From contig JADJSD010000022.1 of assembly GCA_016711875.1 (NCBI GenBank), positions 62,001 to 126,000 of the forward strand: a stretch of DNA of 64,000 nt, given 5' to 3'. Of the stretch, positions 52,958 to 61,711 are shown in pieces; positions within the stretch are counted from its first letter, which is position 1, and each line of letters opens with the position of its first letter. Under the pieces are notes generated by a model. It did not search any database and was not told where the DNA came from. It saw only the letters and a program-made list of their open reading frames with translations. The translations under genes and the position numbers were made by a program. Source of the DNA: Betaproteobacteria bacterium. Lineage in GTDB: Bacteria; Pseudomonadota; Gammaproteobacteria; Burkholderiales; Usitatibacteraceae.

Positions 52958-53635
52958 TCAGGACACAGCCCGGTAACGCGTCGGATCGGCCAGCCCGGCT
53001 TGCGCGAATCCCGCCCGCCGCAGGCGGCACGAATCGCAGCGCCCGCAGGCCCTGCCCTCGGCATCGGCGTCGTAGCAGGACACCGTGAGCGCGTAGTCCA
53101 CGCCGAGCGCCACCCCACGCCGCACGATATCCGCCTTCGCCAGGTCGACGATGGGAGAGCGCACGACGAGCGGATGCCCTTCCCCCGCGAGTTTCGTCGC
53201 GAGATTGGCCATGCGTTCGAAGGCCGCGAGGTATTCCGGCCGGCAATCGGGGTACCCCGAATAGTCCACGGCATTGGCACCCGTGAAGATCGCATCGGCC
53301 TCGACAACTTCGGCGTAGGCGAGGGCGAGGGAAAGCATCACCGTGTTGCGCGCCGGGACGTAGGTGACCGGGATGCCCGTCGTCGGCTGCGTAGGCACGC
53401 CGATGGCGAGGTCCGTGAGGGCGGACCCGCCGAAGCCGCCGAGACCCACGCTGACCACGCGATGACTCTCGGCACCCAGGGCCTGTGCCACGCGGGCCGC
53501 GGCGGCGAGTTCGGCACGGTGCCGTTGCCCGTAGTCGATGGAGAGCGCGTGGCAGGTCCAGCCATCCGCCTGCGCGATGGCGAGCACCGTGGCCGAATCG
53601 AGACCGCCCGAAACCAGGACGACGGCGCGGGCCAC
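52958..53635 (-). CDS. queC: 7-cyano-7-deazaguanine synthase
   Basis: A 225-residue PP-loop enzyme converting carboxy-deazaguanine to preQ0 for queuosine in tRNA. The ATP motif is SGGLDSATVL near the N-terminus and the zinc-binding cysteines are at the C-terminus (CYDADAEGRACGRCDSC). It is in the same direction as cpoB and starts 9 bases after it, the common queC-tol-pal arrangement. Confidence 0.96.
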   Translation of the reverse strand: MARAVVLVSGGLDSATVLAIAQADGWTCHALSIDYGQRHRAELAAAARVAQALGAESHRVVSVGLGGFGGSALTDLAIGVPTQPTTGIPVTYVPARNTVMLSLALAYAEVVEADAIFTGANAVDYSGYPDCRPEYLAAFERMANLATKLAGEGHPLVVRSPIVDLAKADIVRRGVALGVDYALTVSCYDADAEGRACGRCDSCRLRRAGFAQAGLADPTRYRAVS

Positions 53636-53644
53636 CCGGGCCCC

Positions 53645-54463
53645 CTAGCGGCGAAGCGCCGAGAGCCGCGTGCGCGCCTTGCCGGCCGCCTCGGAGCCCG
53701 GGAAGCGCGCGATGATGTCCTCGAGGGTGTTGCGGGCCGAGCCCGAATCCCCTTGTTCCGACTGGATGGCGGCGATGGCGAGGAGTGCATCCGGGGCCTT
53801 GGGCGACTGCGGGTACCGGGCCAGGAGCGATTCCTGCGCGGCCAGCGCGTTCTTGAAGTCGCGCGTGTTCGCGTGGCAGATGCCGATCCAGTACAGCGCG
53901 TTCGGCGCGAGGGCGCTTTGCGGATGATCCTTGAGGAAGGCGCCGAAGGCCTCGGCCGCCGAGACGAAATCGTTCTTGCGGAAAAGGTTCGACGCCGCGT
54001 CGTACGCCTTCACCTCGCGGGCCTGGTCGTCGCGGGAAGGCGCCTTCGCCGGGGGCGTCTCCACGACGGGGCCCGCCGCAGCGGCCGGCGCCGCGCCTGC
54101 CGGAGCCGCGGACGCGGCGCCGCCCTCCAGCCGCTTCAGCCGCGAATCGATGTCGAGGTAGAAGTCGCGTTGGCGCTTCTGGATCTGCTCGTTCTGGTTG
54201 CCCAGCACCTCGAGTTGGCCCCGGATCCTGGCCATCTCGGCATTCAACTGCTCGATCTGTCGCAGGAGATCGACGACGCCGAGGTTGCGCACGGACTCCT
54301 CGAGCCGGCCGATGCGCTCGGCGGTTTCGCGGACGGATCTCGCCTGCTCCGAGCGGATCTCCTCGATGCGCTTGCGGGCCTCGTCGTCATCGAAGAGACC
54401 CGCGTGCGCGGTGCCGGCGACGGCGAACAGGATCGCCGCCGCGAGGCGACCCGGACTATTCAC
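53645..54463 (-). CDS. cpoB: Cell division coordinator CpoB (YbgF)
   Basis: A 272-residue periplasmic TPR protein linking Tol-Pal to peptidoglycan synthesis. It has a signal peptide (LAAAILFAVAGTAHAG), a coiled-coil (about 35-100), an Ala/Pro linker and C-terminal TPRs (YDAASNLFRKNDFVSA; YWIGICHANTRDF). The start is GTG 54463, whose GTGAATAG overlaps the pal stop; the longer frame to 54541 would run into pal. Confidence 0.93.
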   Translation of the reverse strand: MNSPGRLAAAILFAVAGTAHAGLFDDDEARKRIEEIRSEQARSVRETAERIGRLEESVRNLGVVDLLRQIEQLNAEMARIRGQLEVLGNQNEQIQKRQRDFYLDIDSRLKRLEGGAASAAPAGAAPAAAAGPVVETPPAKAPSRDDQAREVKAYDAASNLFRKNDFVSAAEAFGAFLKDHPQSALAPNALYWIGICHANTRDFKNALAAQESLLARYPQSPKAPDALLAIAAIQSEQGDSGSARNTLEDIIARFPGSEAAGKARTRLSALRR

Positions 54464-54989
54464 CCGCGTACTTGATGTCGGCGCGGCGATTCTGCGCCCA
54501 CGCGGCCTCGTCGTGGCCGGCGTTGGCGGGTTTTTCCTCACCGAAGCTCACCGTCTCGATACGCGCCTCGGAAACGCCCAGCACGGTCATGGTCTTCTTC
54601 ACCGACTCGGCGCGCCGCTGGCCCAAGGCGAGGTTGTACTCGCGGCTTCCGCGCTCGTCGCAATTGCCCTCGATGCGGATCTTCGAGTCCTTCTTGTCGA
54701 CCATGTACTTGGAGTGCGCCTGAACGACCGGGCGGAACTCGTCCTTCACGGCATTCGAGTCGAAGTCGAAATACACGCTGCGCTTCGAGAGGATGTTCGC
54801 CGGATCCTTGAGCGGGTTGGCCGCGATGGCAGGCTGCTGCGTCGGCGTCGTGGTGGAGGCTGCCCCGGTCTGCGCAGGCTGTTGCGTGCCGGTGGTGCGG
54901 TCGGCAACGGGGACATCCTTCTTCACTTCCTGGCTGCCGCAGGCGGCGAGCAGGGAGGCGAGGGCAAGGCTCAGCATGACTTTCTTCAC
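54456..54989 (-). CDS. pal: Peptidoglycan-associated lipoprotein
   Basis: A 177-residue lipoprotein with lipobox LLAACGSQ and a C-terminal OmpA-like domain (IEGNCDERGSREYNLALGQRR). It anchors the outer membrane to peptidoglycan and binds TolB/TolA. The GTG at 54989 is chosen since AAGGAG lies 6 bases before it; the ATG at 55004 contains that AAGGAG and has no site of its own. Confidence 0.95.
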   Translation of the reverse strand: MKKVMLSLALASLLAACGSQEVKKDVPVADRTTGTQQPAQTGAASTTTPTQQPAIAANPLKDPANILSKRSVYFDFDSNAVKDEFRPVVQAHSKYMVDKKDSKIRIEGNCDERGSREYNLALGQRRAESVKKTMTVLGVSEARIETVSFGEEKPANAGHDEAAWAQNRRADIKYAGE

Positions 54990-55053
54990 GGCATACTCCT
55001 TCATGGATTGACGCTCGTTACGGAATGGACATCTGCAGGATTCTGCGCCCCGC

Positions 55054-56325
55054 TCAGTTGGTCGGCAACGGCCCCCATGCCGGGTCGCGCACGTCGCCGG
55101 CGGACGAAACGAGCCGCTGGCGCACGCGCCCGTCGCTCGAGACCGCCGCGAGCTGCCCGCGGCCGCCCACGGAAGCCTCGTACAGGATGATCTTGCCGTT
55201 GGGCGCGAAGGTCGGGGAATCGTCGAGGTTGCCGTCGGTGAGGACGGTCACCTGGCCGGTGGCCAGTTCGAGGAGGGCGATCCGGAAACGGCCCGCATCG
55301 CGCTGCACGAAGGCGATCGACTTGCCGTCGGGGCTGAAGCGCGGGCGCACGTTGTAAGTGCCCTCGAACGTGAGCCGCTGGGCGGCGCCGCCCTCGGCCG
55401 GCATCCGGTAGACCTGCGGGGATCCTCCTCGGTCCGAGGTGAACGCGATCCACTTCCCGTCCGGCGAAAAGGCCGGCTCGGTATCGATGGCCGGCGTGGT
55501 CGTGATGCGTCGGGGCTCGCCGCCGTTGGCCGAAATGAGGTAGAGCTGGGCGATGTCGTCGCGGGTGAGCGTGACCGCCAGGGTCGAGCCGTCCGGCGAC
55601 CAGGCCGGCGCGCTGTTGTTGCCCCGGAAAGCCGCGATCACGCGGGTCGTCCCCTGCGCGAGGTTCTGCATCACAACCACGGGTTTCTTCTGGTCGAACG
55701 ACACGTAGGCGATGCGACTGCCATCGGGCGACCAGGCCGGCGAGATGATCGGTTCGTTCGAGGCGAGCACGGTCTGGGCGTTGGCACCGTCCGCATCCGA
55801 CACCTGCAGCTCGAATCGCGTGCCTTTTTTCACCACGTATGTGATCTTCGTCGAGAAGACGCCCTTGTCGCCCGTGAGTTTCTCGTAGATCACGTCGGCG
55901 ATTCGGTGCGCTGTCGCACGTAGCTGGGCGGGGGCGACGACATACGAAAAGCTCGCGAGCTGCGATTGCTTGGCCACGTCGAAGAGCCGGAAGCGGACCT
56001 CCACGCGCCCGTCGGCCTGCGACTGGATCTTGCCGATCACGAGGGCCTCGGCCGAGCGGGACTGCCAGTCGACGAAGTTCACTTCCGACGGCTCGGTGGG
56101 CAGCGGGCTCACGCCCACGGCATTCACCAGGCGGAAGAGGCCCGTGCGGCCCAGGTCGGCCGATATCACGGAGCTCACGGATTGCGGCTGAGACGCTTCG
56201 CCCGCGAAAGGCAGGATCGCCACCGGTATCTGCTTGCCGCCCGAGGTGGTGATGTCGATGGTGAGCTGCGCCCGGGCGACGAGCGCGAAGGCGGCGAGGA
56301 GGATGGCGAGCAGGATTCGTTTCAT
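55054..56325 (-). CDS. tolB: Tol-Pal system periplasmic protein TolB
   Basis: A 423-residue periplasmic protein with a signal peptide (LLAILLAAFALVARA), an N-terminal alpha/beta domain (IPVAILPFAG) and a six-bladed beta propeller with repeated SPDGSRIAY-like units. It links Pal with TolA. It lies between tolA and pal on the minus strand. Confidence 0.97.
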   Translation of the reverse strand: MKRILLAILLAAFALVARAQLTIDITTSGGKQIPVAILPFAGEASQPQSVSSVISADLGRTGLFRLVNAVGVSPLPTEPSEVNFVDWQSRSAEALVIGKIQSQADGRVEVRFRLFDVAKQSQLASFSYVVAPAQLRATAHRIADVIYEKLTGDKGVFSTKITYVVKKGTRFELQVSDADGANAQTVLASNEPIISPAWSPDGSRIAYVSFDQKKPVVVMQNLAQGTTRVIAAFRGNNSAPAWSPDGSTLAVTLTRDDIAQLYLISANGGEPRRITTTPAIDTEPAFSPDGKWIAFTSDRGGSPQVYRMPAEGGAAQRLTFEGTYNVRPRFSPDGKSIAFVQRDAGRFRIALLELATGQVTVLTDGNLDDSPTFAPNGKIILYEASVGGRGQLAAVSSDGRVRQRLVSSAGDVRDPAWGPLPTN

Positions 56326-56359
56326 GGGTGCGGGGCGGCCGGTTCCGGCGGGGGCCGGA

Positions 56360-57223
56360 CTAGCGTTCGTGTTCGATCTTCAATCTAAGGTCGCGAAATT
56401 GCGGAAAAAGTTCCGAATTGGCGGGTGGCACCGGCAAGGGCGAGGCACTTCGGATGGCCCGGAGGATGGCATCGTCGTAGATCTTGTTGCCGCTCGACTT
56501 CTCCATCCGGATGTCCAGGACCTCCCCGCCCGGGAGCAGGGTGATGCGTACCTCGATCTCCGGCTTGCCGGTCACCGTATCCGGAACGTTCGCCCTGCCC
56601 CGGATTTTATCCCGGATGCGCCCCCGCCATTGGTTGATCTCGGTCTGTCGGGCGGCGGCGACGGCCTCCGCGGCGGCCTTGGCCTCCAGGTCGGCCTTCG
56701 CCTTGGCGACGCGCACCTTCTCCTCCTCGGCCTTGCGCTTGCGGTCGGCCTCCTCGGTTTCGCGCTTCTTCTTCGCCTCCTGCGCCTTCTGCCGGGTCTC
56801 CTCGGCCTTCTGCCTCTCGAGCTTTTCCTTCTTCTCGCGCTCGAGGCGGTCGCGCTTTTCCTGCTCCTTCTTCTCTCGTTCGCGCTTCTCCGCGATGGCC
56901 GGATCCGGCCTGGGCGGCTCGACCTTGGCCGGCTCGGGCTTGGGCGGCTCGGGCTTGGGCGGAGCGGGCTTGGGCGGCTCCGGTTTCGGCGGTTCGGGTG
57001 CCGGGGGCTCGGGCGCCGGAGCCGGTTCCGCCGGCTTCGCGGCCTTCACCGGGGGCAGGTCCTTCCAGAGTTCCGCCTCGAGTGGCGGCGCGGGGCGGTT
57101 CTGCCAGGAGACGCCGAAGACGATGAGCCCGAAGAACGCGGCGTGAACCCCCAGGGCAAGCAGCACGGCCCGGATGCGTCCCGGCTGGCGGGGCTTTTCG
57201 GACGGCGGGCCTTCGTCCCTCAC
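56360..57223 (-). CDS. tolA: TolA inner-membrane linker protein
   Basis: A 287-residue protein: cytoplasmic N-terminus, one membrane helix (about 17-37), then a proline-rich stretch of EPPKPxPPKP repeats (about 62-105), a long charged coiled-coil (about 105-200) and a C-terminal TonB-like domain (NVPDTVTGKPEIEVRITLLPGG). It transmits energy from TolQR to the outer membrane. It starts 7 bases after tolR. Confidence 0.95.
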   Translation of the reverse strand: MRDEGPPSEKPRQPGRIRAVLLALGVHAAFFGLIVFGVSWQNRPAPPLEAELWKDLPPVKAAKPAEPAPAPEPPAPEPPKPEPPKPAPPKPEPPKPEPAKVEPPRPDPAIAEKREREKKEQEKRDRLEREKKEKLERQKAEETRQKAQEAKKKRETEEADRKRKAEEEKVRVAKAKADLEAKAAAEAVAAARQTEINQWRGRIRDKIRGRANVPDTVTGKPEIEVRITLLPGGEVLDIRMEKSSGNKIYDDAILRAIRSASPLPVPPANSELFPQFRDLRLKIEHER

Positions 57224-57230
57224 GCCGGGC

Positions 57231-57641
57231 CTATTGCGCGGGGCGCGCCAGAAGGCCCACGCGCTTCACCTGCCCCTGCTGGAGCAGGTCCATCACCTTC
57301 AGCACTTCCTCGTAACGCACGGCCTTGTCGCCGGCGATGACCACGGCCTGGTTCGGGTGGGCCTGCTGGGCCGCACGCACGATCTCGAGCAGGCGAACCC
57401 GGTTCACCCGCATCTCGTCGGCCGACTTCGAACGGTCGACCACCGCGAGGTCGCCGTTCGCCCGCACGCGCACCTCCATCGGGGCCACCGCGGGATCGAG
57501 CTTCGAACCCACCTGCGGCAGGTCGATCTGGCCCGGATTGATGAGGGGGGCGGCCACCATGAAGATGATGAGCAGCACGAGCATCACGTCGATGTAGGGC
57601 ACGACGTTGATCTCGGCCATCGCGCGCCGGCGCCTTGCCAT
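57231..57641 (-). CDS. tolR: TolR proton-channel subunit
   Basis: A 136-residue ExbD/TolR protein with one helix carrying the conserved aspartate (INVVPYIDVMLVLLIIFM). It works with TolQ to energise TolA. Its start directly follows the tolQ stop. Confidence 0.96.
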   Translation of the reverse strand: MARRRRAMAEINVVPYIDVMLVLLIIFMVAAPLINPGQIDLPQVGSKLDPAVAPMEVRVRANGDLAVVDRSKSADEMRVNRVRLLEIVRAAQQAHPNQAVVIAGDKAVRYEEVLKVMDLLQQGQVKRVGLLARPAQ

Positions 57642-58331
57642 CTATCGCTCCGGCTGGTGCGCCTGGCGCTGCAGGATGTTCGAGAGCTCCTCCATGAAGC
57701 TCTCGTAGCGTCCTGCCAGCCGGTCGATGTCGTGCGTGAAGCGGTTGTAGGCGATCACCGCGGGGATGGCGGCGAAGAGGCCGATGGCGGTGGCCACCAG
57801 CGCCTCCGCGATGCCGGGCGCCACCTGGGCGAGCGTCGCCTGCGCCACGTTCGACAGGCCCCGGAACGCGTTCATGATTCCCCACACCGTCCCGAACAGG
57901 CCGATGTACGGGCTCACCGAACCGACGGTGGCGAGGAACGACAAGTGCGATTCGAGCGTGTCCAGCTCCCGCTGCAGCGTCGCCTTCATCGCCCGGCGCG
58001 TGCCGTCCATGAGGGAACTCACGTCGGCCCCCGCTCGCCCCTTGAGCTTCAGGAACTCCTTGAAGCCGGCCTCGAAGATGCGCTCCATTCCCGCAGCGAC
58101 GTAGCGCCCGCCCGCGGCGCGCTGGTAGAGGCCCACGAGGTCCGTGCCGCTCCAGAATTCGCGCTCGAAGGCGTCCGCCTGGCGCTTCGCCCGTCCGATG
58201 GCGAAGAGCTTGAGGAAGATGTAGGTCCACGAATAGAGCGAGGCGAGCGCGAGCAGCCCCATGACGACCTTCACGACGATGCTCGCGTTCACGATCATCG
58301 CGACGATGGTGAGATCCTGGGTGACGGCCAT
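57642..58331 (-). CDS. tolQ: TolQ proton-channel subunit
   Basis: A 229-residue MotA/ExbB/TolQ protein with three helices; the second and third hold the family motifs (GSVSPYIGLFGTVWGIM and EALVATAIGLFAAIPAV). It forms the channel with TolR. It begins 10 bases after ybgC. Confidence 0.96.
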   Translation of the reverse strand: MAVTQDLTIVAMIVNASIVVKVVMGLLALASLYSWTYIFLKLFAIGRAKRQADAFEREFWSGTDLVGLYQRAAGGRYVAAGMERIFEAGFKEFLKLKGRAGADVSSLMDGTRRAMKATLQRELDTLESHLSFLATVGSVSPYIGLFGTVWGIMNAFRGLSNVAQATLAQVAPGIAEALVATAIGLFAAIPAVIAYNRFTHDIDRLAGRYESFMEELSNILQRQAHQPER

Positions 58332-58341
58332 GCGCGCCTTT

Positions 58342-58785
58342 CTAGATCGAGGCTTCCATCTTCCGGCGGAGCGCCTCGGGAATCTCCACCGGCTTGAACT
58401 GCTCCCCGGTCACGCAGGCGACCGTGATGCGGGCTTTCACGAGCAGGTCGTCCTCACGCCGGATTTCCTGGGCGAACACGCATCGGACCTTGCCGAGCGA
58501 CTCGAGTTGCACGCTCACCGCAAGATTGTCGTCCAGCCGCGCGGCTCTCTGGAAATCCACCGCGACCGCCGTCACCACGAACACGATGCGGTGCTGGCGG
58601 GCGAGCGCCTGATGGTCGAAGCCCAGGTATCGCAGCCATTCGGTGCGGGCCCGCTCCATGAACTTGAGGTACTCCGCGTGGTAGACCACGCCGCCCGCGT
58701 CCGTATTCTCGAAGTACACGCGGACCGGGAACGAATAGGTGAAGAGCGCGGGCTGCAGGCGCGGCTTCACGGCGATGCGCGTCAT
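58342..58785 (-). CDS. ybgC: Acyl-CoA thioesterase YbgC
   Basis: A 147-residue hot-dog-fold thioesterase with the 4HBT motif YFENTDAGGVVYHAEYLKF, containing the catalytic Asp. It is the standard first gene of the tol-pal cluster and overlaps the ruvB stop by four bases, so ruv and tol genes are joined here. Confidence 0.94.
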   Translation of the reverse strand: MTRIAVKPRLQPALFTYSFPVRVYFENTDAGGVVYHAEYLKFMERARTEWLRYLGFDHQALARQHRIVFVVTAVAVDFQRAARLDDNLAVSVQLESLGKVRCVFAQEIRREDDLLVKARITVACVTGEQFKPVEIPEALRRKMEASI

Positions 58786-59816
58786 TCGAAGAGACCTCCG
58801 GTTGCCGGCGCCGGCCCGCCGGCCAGCCCGAAGTGCCTGTAGGCGAGCGCCGTGGCCATTCTCCCGCGGGGCGTCCGGTGCAGGTACCCCTGCTGGATGA
58901 GGTAGGGCTCGAGGACGTCCTCGATCGTGTCGCGCTCCTCGCCGATGGCGGAAGCCAGGTTCTCCACGCCGACGGGACCCCCGCCGAACTTCTCCATAAT
59001 GGCGAGCAGGAGCTTCCTGTCGAGGAGGTCGAGGCCCACGACGTCCACGTCCAGCATCCGGAGGGCCATGTCCGCGACCTCCGCCGTCACGCGACCGTCG
59101 GATTTCACTTCCGCGAAGTCGCGCACGCGGCGAAGAAGCCGGTTGGCGATGCGGGGCGTGCCGCGGGAGCGGCGGGCGATCTCGCGGGCGCCCGCCGGCT
59201 CGATGTGCACCGAGAGCAGCCCCGAGGAGCGCGTCACGATCCGCTGGAGTTCCTCGTCGTTGTAGAACTCCAGGCGCGCCACGATCCCGAAGCGGTCGCG
59301 CAGCGGGTTCGTGAGCATCCCGGCGCGCGTTGTGGCGCCCACGAGCGTGAATGGCGGCAGGTCGAGCTTCACCGAGCGCGCGGCCGGCCCCTCGCCGATC
59401 ATGATGTCGAGCTGGTAGTCCTCCAGCGCCGGGTAGAGGATCTCCTCCACCACGGGATTGAGGCGATGGATCTCGTCGATGAAGAGGACGTCGCGCGGCT
59501 CCAGATTCGTGAGCAGAGCCGCCAGGTCGCCCGGCCGCTCGAGCACCGGCCCCGAGGTCTGGCGCAGGTTCACGCCCATCTCGCGGGCGATGATGTGCGC
59601 GAGGGTCGTCTTGCCCAGGCCGGGCGGGCCGAAGAGCAGCGCATGGTCGAGTGCCTCGCCGCGCGCGCGCGCCGCCTTGATGAAGATGTCCAGTTGCTCG
59701 CGGATCTTCACCTGGCCGACGTACTCCGCGAGCTGCTTGGGCCGAAGCGCCCTCTCCTCGCCCTCCTCGATGGGCGAAGTCGGGGTGCCGGCTATGAGGC
59801 GGTCGGTCTCGATCAC
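58782..59816 (-). CDS. ruvB: Holliday junction branch migration helicase RuvB
   Basis: A 344-residue AAA+ ATPase that drives branch migration with RuvA. Walker A is GPPGLGKTTLAH, Walker B is FIDEIHRL, sensor 1 is VGATTRAG, and a C-terminal winged helix is present. It overlaps ruvA by four bases. Confidence 0.98.
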   Translation of the reverse strand: MIETDRLIAGTPTSPIEEGEERALRPKQLAEYVGQVKIREQLDIFIKAARARGEALDHALLFGPPGLGKTTLAHIIAREMGVNLRQTSGPVLERPGDLAALLTNLEPRDVLFIDEIHRLNPVVEEILYPALEDYQLDIMIGEGPAARSVKLDLPPFTLVGATTRAGMLTNPLRDRFGIVARLEFYNDEELQRIVTRSSGLLSVHIEPAGAREIARRSRGTPRIANRLLRRVRDFAEVKSDGRVTAEVADMALRMLDVDVVGLDLLDRKLLLAIMEKFGGGPVGVENLASAIGEERDTIEDVLEPYLIQQGYLHRTPRGRMATALAYRHFGLAGGPAPATGGLFE

Positions 59817-60388
59817 GGCTTGGCGAGCTGCTTCAGGGCCTGGCGGATCGCGTCGGCGAGCGCGAGGTCGGGGGCGAGGCCGCGGATGGCGGCCTGCGCC
59901 TCGCGATCATTGTAGCCAAGGGCGAGAAGCGCGCTCAGCACATCCGATCCCGAGCTCGTCGTCGCGCGCGTGGCGGAAGGCAGCGCCGAAGCCAGCTTGT
60001 CGCGCAACTCGAGCACGAGGCGCTCGGCGGTCTTCTTGCCGATGCCGGGCACGCGCGTGAGGCGGGAGGCGTCCTCGGTCGCCACCGCCGTGGCCAGTTC
60101 GTCGACGGACAGTCCCGAGAGGACCGACAGGGCCACCTTGGGGCCGACGCCGCTGATGCGAAGGAGGAGCCGGAATGCCATGCGCTCGCCGGCCGTGAGG
60201 AAGCCGAAGAGCAGGTGCGCGTCCTCGCGGACCACCAGGTGCGTGAGGAGCTCGACCGCCTCGCCGGTGCGGGGCAGGTTGTAGAACGTGCTCATCGGCA
60301 CGTCCAGTTCGTAGCCCACGCCGTGCGCCATCACCACGACCTGGGGGGGGTTCTTCTCCGCGAGGATTCCCGCGATGCGTCCGATCAC
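59813..60388 (-). CDS. ruvA: Holliday junction branch migration protein RuvA
   Basis: A 191-residue RuvA with the OB-fold N-terminal domain (MIGRIAGILAEK, GVGYELDVP), two helix-hairpin-helix motifs (ISGVGPKVALSVL and VPGIGKKTAERL) and a C-terminal RuvB-binding domain. The start is GTG 60388, overlapping the ruvC stop by four bases. Confidence 0.97.
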   Translation of the reverse strand: MIGRIAGILAEKNPPQVVVMAHGVGYELDVPMSTFYNLPRTGEAVELLTHLVVREDAHLLFGFLTAGERMAFRLLLRISGVGPKVALSVLSGLSVDELATAVATEDASRLTRVPGIGKKTAERLVLELRDKLASALPSATRATTSSGSDVLSALLALGYNDREAQAAIRGLAPDLALADAIRQALKQLAKP

Positions 60389-60906
60389 GAGAGCCTCCCG
60401 CGGCGCAGTGCGAGATCGCGCGTGGGCAGGGCACCCAGCCCGAAGGCGCCATGCGCGTGGCAGATGGCGCACGCGAGCGCGTCGGCGGCATCCGTGGAGG
60501 GGTAGCCGGCCAGGGCGAGGAGGCGCTTCACCATCTCCTGCACCTGCTCCTTGCGGGCGGAGCCCTTGCCCACGACCGACTGCTTCACCTGCTGGGGGGT
60601 GTACTCGTAGACCGGCAGGCCCGCCATGACGGCCGCGCAGATGGCCGCGCCGCGCGCCTGCCCCAGGAGGAGCGTCGACTGCGGGTTCACGTTGACGAAG
60701 ACCTTCTCCACGGCGACTTCGGCCGGCCCGTGCTCCCGCACGATCTGGGCGAGCCCCTCGTAGATGGACTTGAGCCGCTCGGGGAGCCCTTCGCTGGCAT
60801 CCGACTTGATGCAGCCGCTCGTCACGTAGTCGAGCCGCGAGCCCTCGCGCCCGATCACGCCGAAGCCCGTGGTGCGAAGCCCCGGGTCGATGCCGAGGAT
60901 GCGCAC
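60385..60906 (-). CDS. ruvC: Holliday junction resolvase RuvC
   Basis: A 173-residue endonuclease, same length as E. coli RuvC. The acidic active-site residues are seen in ILGIDPGLRTTG, VAVEKVFVN and DAADALACAI. GTG 60906 gives the standard N-terminus; GTG 60948, overlapping the yebC stop, would add 14 residues and is the alternative. Confidence 0.96.
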   Translation of the reverse strand: MRILGIDPGLRTTGFGVIGREGSRLDYVTSGCIKSDASEGLPERLKSIYEGLAQIVREHGPAEVAVEKVFVNVNPQSTLLLGQARGAAICAAVMAGLPVYEYTPQQVKQSVVGKGSARKEQVQEMVKRLLALAGYPSTDAADALACAICHAHGAFGLGALPTRDLALRRGRLS

Positions 60907-60944
60907 CCGCGCCCGCTGCCCCTGGCCGCCGGACCCGGCCGCGA

Positions 60945-61676
60945 TCACCCGGCCTCGTCGATCGCGGCGTTGGTGTAGACCTCCTGGACGTCGTCGAGCG
61001 ACTCGAGGGCGTCCAGGAGCTTCTGCATGCGCGCGGCTTCCTCGCCGGCAAGGGCGATTTCGTTGCCGGGCTTCATCGTGACTTCCGCCAGCTCCGCCTT
61101 GAGGCCGGCCTTCTCGAGCGCCGTCTTGACCGCCGGGAAATCGTTCGGGCCGGAGAGCACTTCGACCGAGCCGTCCTCGTGCGTGACGACGTCCTCGGCA
61201 CCCGCCTCGAGCGCGGCCTCCATGACCTTCCCCTCGTCGGTGTCCGGGGCGTAGAGGAACTGGCCGCAGTGCTTGAACAGGAACGCGACCGAGCCTTCGC
61301 TGCCCATGTTGCCGCCGTTCTTCGAAAAGGCATGCCGCACCTCGGCCACCGTGCGGATGCGGTTGTCGGTCATGCAGTCGACGATGACCGCCGCCCCGCC
61401 GATGCCATAGCCCTCGTAGCGGATTTCCTCGTAGTTCACGCCTTCGAGATCGCCCGTGCCGCGCTTGATGGCGCGCTCGACGTTGTCCTTGGGCATGTTG
61501 TTCTCGTAGGCCTTGTCCACCGCCAGGCGCAGCCGCGGGTTCATGTCGGGCTCGCCCCCGCCCATGCGGGCGGCGACCGTGATTTCCTTGATGAGGCGCG
61601 TGAAGATCTTGCCGCGCTTGGCGTCCTGGCGCCCCTTGCGGTGCTGGATGTTCGCCCACTTGCTGTGGCCTGCCAT
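60945..61676 (-). CDS. yebC: YebC/PmpR-family protein
   Basis: A 243-residue YebC (MAGHSKWANIQHRKGRQDAKRGK). The family was first described as a transcription factor and is now linked to translation of polyproline stretches. It begins the minus-strand ruvC-ruvA-ruvB run, divergent by 35 bases from the HerA-like gene. Confidence 0.95.
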   Translation of the reverse strand: MAGHSKWANIQHRKGRQDAKRGKIFTRLIKEITVAARMGGGEPDMNPRLRLAVDKAYENNMPKDNVERAIKRGTGDLEGVNYEEIRYEGYGIGGAAVIVDCMTDNRIRTVAEVRHAFSKNGGNMGSEGSVAFLFKHCGQFLYAPDTDEGKVMEAALEAGAEDVVTHEDGSVEVLSGPNDFPAVKTALEKAGLKAELAEVTMKPGNEIALAGEEAARMQKLLDALESLDDVQEVYTNAAIDEAG

Positions 61677-61711
61677 GAGTCCTGCTTTTGAATTCAGTTT
61701 CGAAGGTCGTA